This document shows positions 1-10,500 of a DNA stretch of 64,000 nt, piece by piece (the stretch's first letter is position 1; every line of letters starts with the position of its first letter). Source of the DNA: Henckelia pumila (taxonomy: Eukaryota > Streptophyta > Magnoliopsida > Lamiales > Gesneriaceae); the NCBI RefSeq assembly GCF_033568475.1, contig NC_133121.1, forward strand, positions 7,130,001 through 7,194,000. The letters run 5' to 3'. The notes below the pieces were generated by a model that worked only from the letters and a program-made list of their open reading frames with translations, was not told the DNA's origin and ran no database searches. Made by a program: the position numbers and the translations under genes.

Positions 1-666
1 TAAACAATTAAATATAAATTATGATATAAATCATTTATAGCTTTTAATCATTTATAAAATATTTCAAATAATATAAATTGTCCAAAAGTCAAAACTCATC
101 AAACATACATAAAATATTTAAAATATTAATTATAAGATAATTTTAAAAAACAAAATAAAATTGATGGGCTGACAAAATCATGACTCAACTCGTCTTTTTT
201 TAATGACGAAGTGGGTTAACCCGAAAGACCTAACACGAATTGACGGGTCTACATTTAACCCGGAATGGAACACAAAATAGTCACCAAAACGGGTACTAAT
301 TAAAGGCATAAGCCCAACTATACTTTCTTGAATTTGGGCTGAACAGCTATGTTGTCACCATCTACGGGTTTTTTTTTTTGCATGAATAGAAGGGCCGGCC
401 CAGAAGTACAATATTGAATCCCAATATTTCCTAGTTATTCGGTATGCTATTTTTTATTTATGAAAACATAAATATTAATCGGTTAACATTGTTATTACTT
501 ATTATACAATAAATATGAATTCTAAAGAGTATATATCAACATGGTTTTTTATTTTCTTAAAAAAACAAATCATCCGCACAAATTGCAGTTAAATTCCCCG
601 TTACATTAGTAAATAATTGTCACGTGTTGAGTTTTTATTCATTTCACAATTTTTTAAACATAATAA

Positions 667-792
667 GGTAGTGTTTGGGAGAGCTTCTAAGAAGCATTTC
701 TCAACTTTTCATTAACAAAATTTTACAAAATTTTAAATTTTTGTTAACGAAAAAGTTGAGAAATGCTTCTAAAAACTCTTCCAAACACTACC
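667..792. mobile_element. Tourist-like MITE (PIF/Harbinger type)
   Basis: A 126-bp, almost fully self-complementary element runs from GGTAGTGTTTGG to its complement CCAAACACTACC. TAA lies on both sides (664-666 and 793-795), the three-base target duplication of PIF/Harbinger elements. The arms pair over about 45 bp, so a transcript would fold into a long hairpin. A second full copy lies at 24118-24231 and a truncated one at about 12090-12165. Confidence 0.8.
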
Positions 793-967
793 TAAATTAG
801 ACACATGACAATCCATATACAGCGAGTGAAAATCAATAGTTAATGTAACATAATTGTTGAAGAAGATATTTTCCTCTCTGTACGCTACTTTGGGTGAATT
901 TCGCCATAGATGTTATGGTAAACATTCCGCACGTGAAATCAGATATTAGGACAACCAGACAGATAAG

Positions 968-1116
968 TACACGCCTACATTTTAGGAAAGTGCTATGATC
1001 CATCGGGTGAAATACATATAAGTACACGCCTATATTTTAGGGAAGTGTTATGATCCATCGGGTGAATTCACCCGGTGGATCTGGGCCATTCATGGGGCCG
1101 GCCCCATGAACGGCCC
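968..1116. repeat. 54-bp tandem repeat plus two adjacent palindromes
   Basis: The block with AGTACACGCCTA and TGATCCATCGGGTGAA occurs twice, at about 968-1011 and 1021-1066. The second copy runs into a 30-bp palindrome (1052-1081, centred on GAATTC, one mismatch). Directly after it is a 34-bp near-palindrome (1083-1116) centred on GGCCGGCC. The second palindrome is GC-rich in an AT-rich setting. It may be the end of an unrecognised DNA element; no function is visible. Confidence 0.65.
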
Positions 1117-1515
1117 AAATCCAATTATGTGGGGCCCGGGCTGTTTGGACGATCCATTTCTTCAATAATAGATAGATTTGTGAAATAGGTCGTTCTCGTC
1201 ATATCTACCATAAAATGTAATATTTTTAGCGTAAAAAAAATGATATTATTAATTGGTCGAACTGAATAAAAGAATCGTCTAGCGAAATTAACTATGAAAA
1301 CATTTAATATGATTTTTTGTGTTTTTTTAATCGTTAAGATATGAAAATAAAAACACTAAAAGCCATTTCACAATTAAATCAATATTTTTTTTTTCATTTT
1401 CGTGGATCAAGAACCTTGTTCGAGCAACTTGCGATAGGGCATGCATCCGTGTCAGCATTTGTCCTTCATGGAAATTTGAAAAGAATTTCAGAAGCTTCAA
1501 TCATGTGTGTTTGTG

Positions 1516-1546
<31 letters not shown>

Positions 1547-2255
1547 TAATATATCGAGATCATCAATCTTCACAAACAAAACCCCTTTTGGAATCCTTTT
1601 TATATTTTATACACTCTTTGTTTTAGGGTTGCCCAGCTTGCATGAATCCCAAGTTTTAGAATTTCAAGTTTAAAATGCAGGAAAAAAAGAAAACAGCATG
1701 TTTGCCCCTTTTATAGTATTAATCAGCAGCAAACTCAAGAGAAAATGAATTAAATCAAGAAATGATTAACATAATGGCTGAAGATGAAGGAATTATGTGG
1801 TGATTGAGTTCGAAAATGGAGCCATCAGCCACGCCTGTGCTTAAAATTCAGGCTCATCTGCATTGGGAATGTAGCCCCTACCTCCCTAGCTAGCTAGCTA
1901 GGGATAAATAAGGAAAACCACAACATATTTAAAGTACTAATAAATTACTTGATGGAGAATGATCATGCACTTGTTGAAAGTTAATTTTAATTAGATGATA
2001 CAATACTATATTGTATTTTTTTTAGTATATAGAACCATATTAATTGATCAAACAATGTTTATAATATAAATCGCATTAGGCATACCTAAGACTATATGAC
2101 TGCATCATCATAGTAGATAACTAGATACCATTTGGAAACAAACATATATATGATTTATTTTTCTCTAGTAAATGTATAAAATGGTATGAAAAAATATCCT
2201 TAAATTATTTTTAAATATTCAATAGTCATCGTATAAGACATGACAATGATATATC

Positions 2256-2676
2256 TGTTATGGATTATGCCGAAATGATCATGACGATAATAATAATTGC
2301 GGAATAAAACAATCAACAAGAACACCAAGATTTACGTGGTTCACCCAATATAGGCTACGTCCACGGAGCTGCTGCAATATTTATGACCGGAGAAATATTA
2401 CAAGTGTATACAAAACACTATATCTCTCACTATCCCACTCGCCGAGTATTACCGAGAAATAATTCTCTAACTCACACAAGAAAGAACACTCAAGAAACTC
2501 TTTGTTTCTTTTCCTCACTTGCTATTTGCTTCTCTCGAATTTGGGATGATAGAAACAGAGAATGGGGAGCTCTATTTATAGAGCTCCCAAACCGTGTGAA
2601 TTAAATGCATCACCTCCCCACTTCCCAACTACTAGCTCCTATCTGTCAACCTCCACCAATTAGCTGCCACCTAACA
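2256..2676 (-). repeat. 3' LTR of the Copia element
   Basis: 421 bp, starting TGTTATGGAT and ending CACCTAACA on the plus strand. It contains a minus-strand TATA box (TATAAATA) set inside an inverted repeat with 10-bp arms at 2566-2587. It is identical by eye to the LTR at 6768-7188. Confidence 0.95.
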
Positions 2677-2747
2677 AATCTCCCACTTGAAGACTTGATT
2701 TCAATCATGGCTTCACACAATCAATGCAGCAACTCATGTTTTCTCTT

Positions 2748-5700
2748 TCATACTTGCAGTCCGACTGAAGTCGAGCATAACTTCAGTTTGTCAGTGGTCA
2801 CCGCCTTTGTGAACATATCAGCTGGATTTTTACTTCCAGGAATCTTCTCAAGCATCAAGATTCCATCTTCCAGAACAGATCTGATGAAATGGTACCGAAC
2901 CTGTATATGTTTCGTCCTAGCATGATAAACAGGATTCTTTGCCAAATGAATAGCACTCTGACTGTCACAATGTAATGTGCTATCCTCAAGCTTCTGACCC
3001 AATTCCTCAAGGAATGATCTCAACCATATCATCTCCTTGCTAGCTTCTGTCACTGCAACATACTCAGCTTCAGTGGTCGAAAGTGCAACAATCTTTTGCA
3101 ACTTGGACACCCAGCTTACTGCCGTACCACCTAATGTGAACACATATCCAGTAGTACTCTTCCTGCCGTCTAAGTCACCACCCATGTCGGAATCTACAAA
3201 ACCCTGTAAGCCTGAATTTGACTTTCTGAAGCACAGAGATGAACTAACAGTACCTTTCAAATATCTGAGAATCCACTTCACTGCTTCCCAATGTTGTTTC
3301 CCTGGATTGCTCATAAACCTGCTCACAACTCCCACTGCATGTGCTATGTCTGATCTGGTGCACACCATTGCATACATGAGGCTTCCGACAGCAGATGCAT
3401 AAGGAACCTTATTCATATAAGCATGCTCCTGCTCCGTCGATGGTGATTGGGCTTTGGTTAGTTTGAAATGACTAGCCAAAGGAGTACTCACAGGTTTAGC
3501 TTCATCCATGTTGAATTTGCTAAGCACCTTTTTCACGTACTCTGCCTGAGATAGCTTCAAGACTCCGTTCACCCTATCTCTCAAGATCCTCATACCAAGA
3601 ATTTGTTTTGCAGCTCCCAAATCCTTCATATCAAATTCTTTTGATAACTCTCTCTTGAGCTTATCAATCTCCTCCAGACACGCTCCTGCTATTAACATGT
3701 CATCCACATATAGCAGTAGAATGATATATGAACCATCAATCTTCTTCACATAACAACAGTGATCTGCCTGGCACCTCAGGAAACCGTTGTTATTCATGAA
3801 TCCGTCAAACTTCTTGTACCACTGTCTTGGAGCTTGTTTGAGACCGTACAAGCTCTTCTGAAGTTTGCATACCATTTTCTCCTTCCCTCGTACTTCAAAT
3901 CCCTGTGGCTGCTTCATATAAATTTCTTCATCCAAATCACCATGAAGAAACGCCGTCTTTACATCCAACTGCTCCAGATGTAAATCTTCCTTAGCCACTA
4001 GTCCAAGTACTGTTCTGATAGTGGTTAACTTAACCACTGGAGAGAAAATCTCGGTGTAATCAACTCCTTCTCTTTGTTGAAAGCCTTTTACAACAAGTCT
4101 TGCTTTGTACCGTTTGCTGCCATCAACTTCTTCTTTGATCCGGTACACCCACTTGTTGTGTAATGCTTTCTTGCCTTCCGGAAGTTTCGTCAACTTCCAA
4201 GTATGATTGGATGACAGTGAATCCAACTCATCTTCCATGGCTAACTCCCACTTGGTTGAATCATCATTTTGCATTGCTTCTTCAAAGGTTTCCGGTTCAC
4301 CTTTATCAGTCAGCAAAATATAGTGAAGTGCAGGGGAGTATTTCTGAGGTGGTCTGATTGTTCTCGACGATCTCCTGAGTTCAATCACCGGAGTTCGTGG
4401 ATCAGCTTCTTGTGCAGTTTCTTCTTCATGGTTACTATCCTCCGACTCATTCATAGGAATATCTATCAATGGCACTTCATTTGACTTCTGGACTTCAGGA
4501 CATTTATCTCCTGCTGCAATGTCTGACTTGTCCTTGTACAAAACTTGTTCATTGAAAATGACATCTCTGCTCCGAACGATCTTTCGATTTTGGTCATCCC
4601 AGAACCGATAACCAAACTCATTATCTCCATAACCAATAAAGAAACACTTCTTTGATTTCGGATCAAGTTTCGTTCTGTTGGTTGAATCGATGTGAATATA
4701 TGAGAGACAACCAAACACTTTCAAGAACGAAAGGTTTACTCCTTTGCCGCTCCAGACCTCCTCTGGTATTCTGCAATCAAGTGGTACCGAAGGTCCTCTG
4801 TTGATCAGATAAGCTGCAGTGTTAACTGCATCAGCCCAGAATGATTTTGGCAGTCCAGCGTGCAATCTCATGCTCCTGGCACGTTCATTCAGGGTTCTGT
4901 TCATTCTTTCAGCCACACCATTCTGTTGAGGAGTACCAGGAATGGTTTTCTCCATCTTGATCCCGTTCTGTGCACAATATTTCTTGAATTTAAAATCTTC
5001 ATATTCTCCACCATTATCAGACCGTAAACACTTCACTTTCAAGTTGGTCTCATTTTCCACCATGACTTTCCACCTCTTAAAGGTCTCGTAAACATCAGAT
5101 TTATTTTTCAGAAAATAAACCCAAACCTTCCTGCTCGAATCGTCGATGAATGTGACGTAGTATCTTGAGCCTCCAAGGGATGTCACAGGAGATGGCCCCC
5201 ACACGTCAGTATGAACCAGCTCCAACTTTGCTGCTTTCGGTTCTCTACCGCCTTTCGAAAAGCTCACTCTTTTCTGCTTTCCAAGAACACAACTTTCACA
5301 CAGTTTGTGTTCGACATTTTTTAACTCCGGTAGTTTCCCTTTTGACATCAGCATCTTCATTCCTTTCTCACTCATATGTCCAAGTCTACAGTGCCATAGA
5401 CTTGAGTTAGCTCCAGCATCCACAGCTGCTAACATGTCTCTGCAACTGGAAGTCATGTAGAGGGTTCCAGTTTTCGTTCCTCGAGCAACAATCATGGCTC
5501 CTTTGCTCACTTTCCAAGAGCCGTCACCAAAGGTCACTTTATGGCCTTCGTCATCGAGTTGTCCCACTGAGATCAGATTTCGGGTCAACTTTGGTACATG
5601 CCTCACTTTGTTGAGCTTCCAGATGGATCCGTTTGACATTTTCAAACTGATATCACCCATACCAGCTATTTCCAACGGTTTTCCATCAGCCAGGAAAACT

Positions 5701-6626
5701 TTTCCGTAATTACCAACAATGTAATTACTGAATACCTCACGATCACCGGTGGTATGAAATGAAGCTCCTGAATCCATAACCCAAGAATCAACCGGACTTT
5801 CCATGGATAGTACTAAGGCATCATGTACATCCTCAGTAACAGCATTTGCATTATTCTTGGGTGATCTGCAGTCCTTTTTCATGTGACCAGTTTCACCACA
5901 GCTCCAGCACTTCAATTTCTTTTCGAAGGTATTTTTGTCTTTTCCAGTTCTTGATTTGGATCTGCCACGCCATCTGTTAGAATTCTTTTCAGCACTTCTG
6001 CCCCTACTTCTGTTTTCGAGATTTAGGGCAGATCTCGATGATGTTGCTTCTCCCGAATCCCTCCTGCGAACTTCTTCACCAAGGATTCGATCTCTGACAT
6101 CGTTGAATTGTAACTTTCCCTTTCCAGCAGAATTGCTAACCGCTGCCCGCATCGGCTCCCAAACATTTGGTAAAGACGCCAAAAGAATAAGTGCACGAAT
6201 CTCATCATCAAACTTGATATCAACCGATGTTAGCTGGGAAACAATCGTGTTGAATTCATTGATGTGTGCCGCCACCGAAGCACCTTCCTCCATCTTCAAG
6301 TTGAATAATTTTTTCATGAGGAACACTTTATTATTTGCAGATGGCTTCTCGTACATGTCCGACAAAATGGACATCATCTCCTCCGTGGTTTTTGCCTCCG
6401 CCACGTTGTGTGCCACGTTCTTTGTTAGGGTCAATCGTATTACTCCTAACACTTGTCGGTCAAGAAGCTCCCACTCATCATCCTCCATTTTTTCTGGTTT
6501 CTCCCCGGATAGAGGTTGATGTAGCTTCTTGCTATACAGATAATCTTTAATCTGTAACCGCCAGAACGTGAAATCTGTACCGTCGAACTTATTGATTCCC
6601 GGTCCCGATCCGTCATTTCCGACCAT
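2748..6626 (-). CDS. Copia gag-pol polyprotein (retrotransposon)
   Basis: A single 1292-residue open frame of the Copia element. In order it shows a UBN2-type gag region, a CCHC zinc knuckle (CWSCGETGHMKKDC), the protease motif DSGASFHTT, a GAG-pre-integrase segment with an HxxxH...CxxC zinc site, the integrase core ending in PQQNGVAER, a reverse transcriptase with YVDDM, and an RNase H domain with STTEAEY. The length is typical of plant Copia polyproteins. This is element DNA, not a host gene. Confidence 0.95.
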   Translation of the reverse strand: MVGNDGSGPGINKFDGTDFTFWRLQIKDYLYSKKLHQPLSGEKPEKMEDDEWELLDRQVLGVIRLTLTKNVAHNVAEAKTTEEMMSILSDMYEKPSANNKVFLMKKLFNLKMEEGASVAAHINEFNTIVSQLTSVDIKFDDEIRALILLASLPNVWEPMRAAVSNSAGKGKLQFNDVRDRILGEEVRRRDSGEATSSRSALNLENRSRGRSAEKNSNRWRGRSKSRTGKDKNTFEKKLKCWSCGETGHMKKDCRSPKNNANAVTEDVHDALVLSMESPVDSWVMDSGASFHTTGDREVFSNYIVGNYGKVFLADGKPLEIAGMGDISLKMSNGSIWKLNKVRHVPKLTRNLISVGQLDDEGHKVTFGDGSWKVSKGAMIVARGTKTGTLYMTSSCRDMLAAVDAGANSSLWHCRLGHMSEKGMKMLMSKGKLPELKNVEHKLCESCVLGKQKRVSFSKGGREPKAAKLELVHTDVWGPSPVTSLGGSRYYVTFIDDSSRKVWVYFLKNKSDVYETFKRWKVMVENETNLKVKCLRSDNGGEYEDFKFKKYCAQNGIKMEKTIPGTPQQNGVAERMNRTLNERARSMRLHAGLPKSFWADAVNTAAYLINRGPSVPLDCRIPEEVWSGKGVNLSFLKVFGCLSYIHIDSTNRTKLDPKSKKCFFIGYGDNEFGYRFWDDQNRKIVRSRDVIFNEQVLYKDKSDIAAGDKCPEVQKSNEVPLIDIPMNESEDSNHEEETAQEADPRTPVIELRRSSRTIRPPQKYSPALHYILLTDKGEPETFEEAMQNDDSTKWELAMEDELDSLSSNHTWKLTKLPEGKKALHNKWVYRIKEEVDGSKRYKARLVVKGFQQREGVDYTEIFSPVVKLTTIRTVLGLVAKEDLHLEQLDVKTAFLHGDLDEEIYMKQPQGFEVRGKEKMVCKLQKSLYGLKQAPRQWYKKFDGFMNNNGFLRCQADHCCYVKKIDGSYIILLLYVDDMLIAGACLEEIDKLKRELSKEFDMKDLGAAKQILGMRILRDRVNGVLKLSQAEYVKKVLSKFNMDEAKPVSTPLASHFKLTKAQSPSTEQEHAYMNKVPYASAVGSLMYAMVCTRSDIAHAVGVVSRFMSNPGKQHWEAVKWILRYLKGTVSSSLCFRKSNSGLQGFVDSDMGGDLDGRKSTTGYVFTLGGTAVSWVSKLQKIVALSTTEAEYVAVTEASKEMIWLRSFLEELGQKLEDSTLHCDSQSAIHLAKNPVYHARTKHIQVRYHFIRSVLEDGILMLEKIPGSKNPADMFTKAVTTDKLKLCSTSVGLQV

Positions 6627-6767
6627 CGCTTCACCTGCCTTAATAAAATTTCAAAAAATCTTTTCTGATGTGGAAGATCAGACAAGGCTGCAACCACAGA
6701 GCATACTCAGAATTTTAAGAATATTTTCACCAAGGCTCCCGAACACCGTAACAGCTTTGATACCAGT

Positions 6768-7188
6768 TGTTATGGATTATGCCGAAATGATCATGACGAT
6801 AATAATAATTGCGGAATAAAACAATCAACAAGAACACCAAGATTTACGTGGTTCACCCAATATAGGCTACGTCCACGGAGCTGCTGCAATATTTATGACC
6901 GGAGAAATATTACAAGTGTATACAAAACACTATATCTCTCACTATCCCACTCGCCGAGTATTACCGAGAAATAATTCTCTAACTCACACAAGAAAGAACA
7001 CTCAAGAAACTCTTTGTTTCTTTTCCTCACTTGCTATTTGCTTCTCTCGAATTTGGGATGATAGAAACAGAGAATGGGGAGCTCTATTTATAGAGCTCCC
7101 AAACCGTGTGAATTAAATGCATCACCTCCCCACTTCCCAACTACTAGCTCCTATCTGTCAACCTCCACCAATTAGCTGCCACCTAACA
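6768..7188 (-). repeat. 5' LTR of the Copia element
   Basis: 421 bp, identical by eye to the LTR at 2256-2676. The tRNA primer-binding site lies just inside it (about 6753-6765). The inverted-repeat TATA box is at 7078-7099. ATATC follows at 7189-7193. Confidence 0.95.
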
Positions 7189-7239
7189 ATATCATATATG
7201 AACAGGACTCTTGTGAGATAATCTTATAAATCTATATCC

Positions 7240-7565
7240 GAGAGACAGATTGATCAGATTCATATCTGCAATGAAAATTAATGATTTTGACATAAATATT
7301 GAGTGTAGGTCTCCCGTGAGACCGATCGATCCGATTCATATTCGAATTAAAAATAAATATTTTTTACAAGTCTAATTGTTAGGAGATTTGTATAACAAAA
7401 TTGTGTTAGAAGATCCATATTTGCAATAAAAAGTAATGATTTTGACATAAATGTTAAGAGTAAATCTTTTATGATACAGATCGATCCGATTTATATTCGA
7501 ATTAAAAATAAATATTTTTTACGAGTCTAATTGTTAAGAGATTTGTATAACAAAATTGCGTTAGA
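7240..7565. repeat. About 156-bp direct tandem repeat
   Basis: Two adjacent units share ATGATTTTGACATAAAT, GATCGATCCGATT.ATATTCGAA and GAGATTTGTATAACAAAATTG at a spacing of 156 bp; the first unit starts near 7255. Substitutions between units show it is not very recent. It begins about 50 bp beyond the Copia element. Confidence 0.7.
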
Positions 7566-8653
7566 CGCTTTCATACGATGTTTAGTTGTTATATCTGTGT
7601 GTGTGAGGACCCACAACCTCGATATTAATTTGCGCTCCGGCAACGCGTGCTTCGTTGTCAACATCTTGAATACAATATTCTTTCTAAATCTACGATTTCA
7701 GTCACTGGACTAGAGTCTATATATACATATATACAACATAATATATATATATATATATTATATTTATTATATTATATTATATTATACTATACAGAAGGAA
7801 TTGAAGATACAAAATGAATTAATTAATATTATCTTGTTTTGGCAAAGAGACGAAACAACGAAGAGACAAGAATGAAAGAGATATTTCATCAACAATAAAA
7901 TGTGGCATCCCCTTCGCTACATTACATCATTACAACCAGACATATAACATTTCATTTTCATTCATTTCAATCTATATATTAAAGTTTATTCCCTTTGATC
8001 TGATTTTCTTTTTTTTTTTATCCGTTTTATTTTATTATAATTTATAAGAAGTTCAGTGTATAAATGTAATTTATTTTTTATAAAATAAAATCATATATAT
8101 TGGCTATTTTTCAATTTAAAATAAAATCGAGATATATATTGAACTTAAAGTTGGATATATTGAAATTCAAACTAATTAATAAAGTCCTAGACTGCTAGCT
8201 AGCTTCTAAAAGTTTTTTTTTTTAAGAAGGAAATTTTTTTTATATATTTTGATGATATATATTTGTTTTTTTTATGATTTTAATAAATTATATGATTATA
8301 TTGTCATTTGTCAAATTTCAGTGACACAAGTTTGTCAAAGATAACGACAAAATCAATGCATTATAAGGATTTCACATATTTTCATGGGAGACTTGCTCCT
8401 TATCTTGCCCGATAATTTGTTTTGTTTTACTAATTTTTAATTATAGGCTTTTTTGATCTGATTAGTGACATGAATACATAATGAACCAAAAATGTAAAAC
8501 AAGACAAGTTAACGGAACAAAACAATTATTTCCCCAATTAATATAATTATGCAATAACTCATCCCATATCCATTCTTAGTAAATTACAAATTAGTTGTGT
8601 TTAATTAGTTTGAATGAATCTATTTATTTTATTTTATTTATTTTATTTATTTT

Positions 8654-8805
8654 TAACATGGAAACCCGCAGCGGCTACCTTCGGTGCACACTGGGTAAAC
8701 CCCCGGACTAACGAAATAGCTTTCAAATTACGTTAGCCAGATAAATCACACTAGGCAAACTCGATGTAATAGACTAGTCCAAAAAGATATTGGTAAGAAG
8801 AATCA
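8654..8805 (-). mobile_element. Truncated tRNA-derived SINE
   Basis: On the minus strand this matches the 3' body of the fuller SINE at about 19083-19285. Shared blocks on the plus strand are AACCCGCAGC.GCTA, CCCCGGACTAACG and ACGTTAG. The tRNA-like head with the pol III boxes is absent, which fits the usual 5' truncation. Confidence 0.65.
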
Positions 8806-9432
8806 AATTATTTTATTTAGGTTATTTTATTTGATCTTATCTCATCCAGTAACTTATATGTAACTTTCAACTGTGCAAGTACATGTGATTCATTTTGGCA
8901 TGCTTTGTACTTTCATGTATTTATTTTTTTGGAACTCTTTTTATTTCCCCCTGAAGTGGCCTTTCTGATACAGAACCAACCATAGTACTATATATGATTT
9001 TCATAATATTATAATAGTAATAGTAAAGTATGATGCGGCGAATAATATACATAGACAAATTTTATAATAATATTCTGTATATGGTGAGTGGTGGATATGT
9101 CTAAGAGGGGGCATCTCTTTCACAAAGGTGGAATCAGATTGGGCAAAGGCACTGGGATTTGTTTGGCATGCCCTCTTTATCATCATCATTCAAACCAAAT
9201 CCAAACTCCCCATTTGCAACAAACAATTGCTTTGATTTCTGTGTCTCAAATATTAATTTTATTCTATTGATCTTCTCTCTGCCCACAAACATATATCTAT
9301 CTATCTACATATAATATATATAGCTGAAGCTGAAGATTCATGAGTATGAAATCAAATTAACACACATATATAGATCTGATGTTTTCTTGCTTCTTTGTCT
9401 GATCTCCAGATGTGACTGTATTTTGTTAATTA

Positions 9433-9784
9433 AGGTAAGAAGATCAAATATCTTCTTCTTCTGATTGATTCTTTTACTCCCATTAATTTTGATTGGTAAA
9501 TAATATCCAAGAGAGCTAGAGAGCATGCATTTGAACATACATGATGTTTAATGGAAACAGTACTGTAGTTGAGAAAAAGACAGGAAACCACGCTTACAGA
9601 TATTTTCATACGCAAAAATAATGATCGTGGCCCGAAACATTATGACACATAAAATTAAATCAAAGAAGACGTACAAAAAAACATGTGGGTTTTCACTGTC
9701 ACCAACTTTTTAGCACCATACTTTCTCGCTACTCTTTTATGGTCCATAAATTTTTCTCTGCCTGTTTTCTTGAATGATCCGCAG
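9433..9784 (+). other. Possible 5'-UTR intron of the downstream gene
   Basis: A near-consensus donor (AAG|GTAAGA at 9432/9433) and a good acceptor (CCGCAG|GTGC ending at 9784) bracket 352 bp. The start codon follows at 9884. Leader introns are common in plant genes of this size, but no transcript evidence is available here. Confidence 0.35.
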
Positions 9785-9883
9785 GTGCTGTCCCCAAGTA
9801 CAAAATTCGTCTCCTGATATATATTAATTCTAACTTAGATCAGATTCACTTCCGGCCGTAAGTTTGCTGATCAATATTCTGCT

Positions 9884-10500
9884 ATGGAGTCGAGGTTTCT
9901 GAATCCATACGACAAGGAATACATGAAAATGGCTATGCTTAAGCACGAGGAAACGTTTCGGGATCAGGTCCGGTTCATTGATTTTTTCTTGGTTGGCTGC
10001 AGAATTAATTTAATTATTCTTGGTTGAAATATTTTTTATTTTTTAATTACCAGGTTAATGAGCTGCATCGACTGTATCGAATCCAGAAAATGTTGATGAA
10101 GGAGATTGCTAAAAACAGGCACAGGCCGTGGAAACGCCTGGAGATAGAGAATCGGGCCGTGGAGTTGAAGTTTTCTGAACCCGCGGGAGGAAAATCATGT
10201 AGGGTTAATTTAGATCAGGTGGAAGATGATCACGAGAATCATGATCTTGAGCTGACTTTGGGCCCGAAGAGTTACAATCATCACAAGAAAATCAAAGCTG
10301 CTGAGCAGGCTGTTAATGCATCAGATCTCGGGCCGGGCTTTTCTTCTTCGAAGAGAACAAGAAATTCGACCAGAGATCAAGAATTGTTGCTGAGCCAGCA
10401 GAAATGGGCCGGGCTGGAAATGACCACTAATTTATCAAATCAAGAAAGATTGGATAATCCCCATTGGCATTTCAAGGTCTTGAGCTTGAATATGGCTTGA
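9884..10500 (+). CDS. Small plant-specific protein with HEETF...ELHRLYRIQK block and EAR-like motif
   Basis: Two exons, 9884-9967 and 10054-10500, give a 176-residue protein; the intron is GT-AG and in phase 0. Residues 1-40 carry the conserved block of a plant family of unknown function (DUF863-like N-terminus): YDKEYMKMAMLKHEETF, then VNELHRLYRIQKMLMKEI across the splice site. Residues 93-97 read LELTL, the LxLxL form of the EAR repression motif, followed by GP. The C-terminus ends LSLNMA. The EAR motif suggests, but does not prove, a nuclear corepressor-recruiting role. No DNA-binding domain is visible. The start is chosen because it is the first ATG of the exon and opens directly into the family block. 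Confidence 0.8.

Larger units (their letters stand above)
1..2250. other. Intergenic, AT-rich; no gene seen
   Basis: No coding region is supported here. The stretch holds a Tourist-like MITE (667-792), a tandem repeat with two palindromes (about 970-1116), a GT-rich microsatellite followed by a T run (about 1506-1548) and AT-rich sequence. The 110-residue open frame at 1341-1673 runs through the GT/T repeat and has no recognisable domain. Confidence 0.7.
2256..7188 (-). mobile_element. Ty1/Copia LTR retrotransposon, looks whole and young
   Basis: A complete Copia element lies on the minus strand. It has two 421-bp LTRs, a primer-binding site TGGTATCAAAGC next to the 5' LTR (initiator-Met tRNA type), one long gag-pol frame, and a purine tract AAGTGGGAGATT before the 3' LTR. 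The 5-bp target duplication ATATC is exact (2251-2255 and 7189-7193). The two LTRs read identically by eye, so the insertion is recent. No break was seen in the coding part. The domain order (integrase before reverse transcriptase) and protein motifs match plant Copia of the TNT1-94 type. Confidence 0.95.
7194..9300. other. Intergenic; tandem repeats and a SINE fragment
   Basis: No gene is supported. It contains the roughly 156-bp tandem repeat (7240-7565), an AT microsatellite (about 7735-7790), and a 5'-truncated SINE (about 8654-8805). The right end is presumably the promoter of the small gene that starts at 9884; an AT-rich TATA-like run lies at about 9308-9322. Confidence 0.6.

Noticed and set aside
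1341-1673. 110-codon plus-strand open frame
   Set aside because: It reads through a GT microsatellite and a T run and has no conserved segment.
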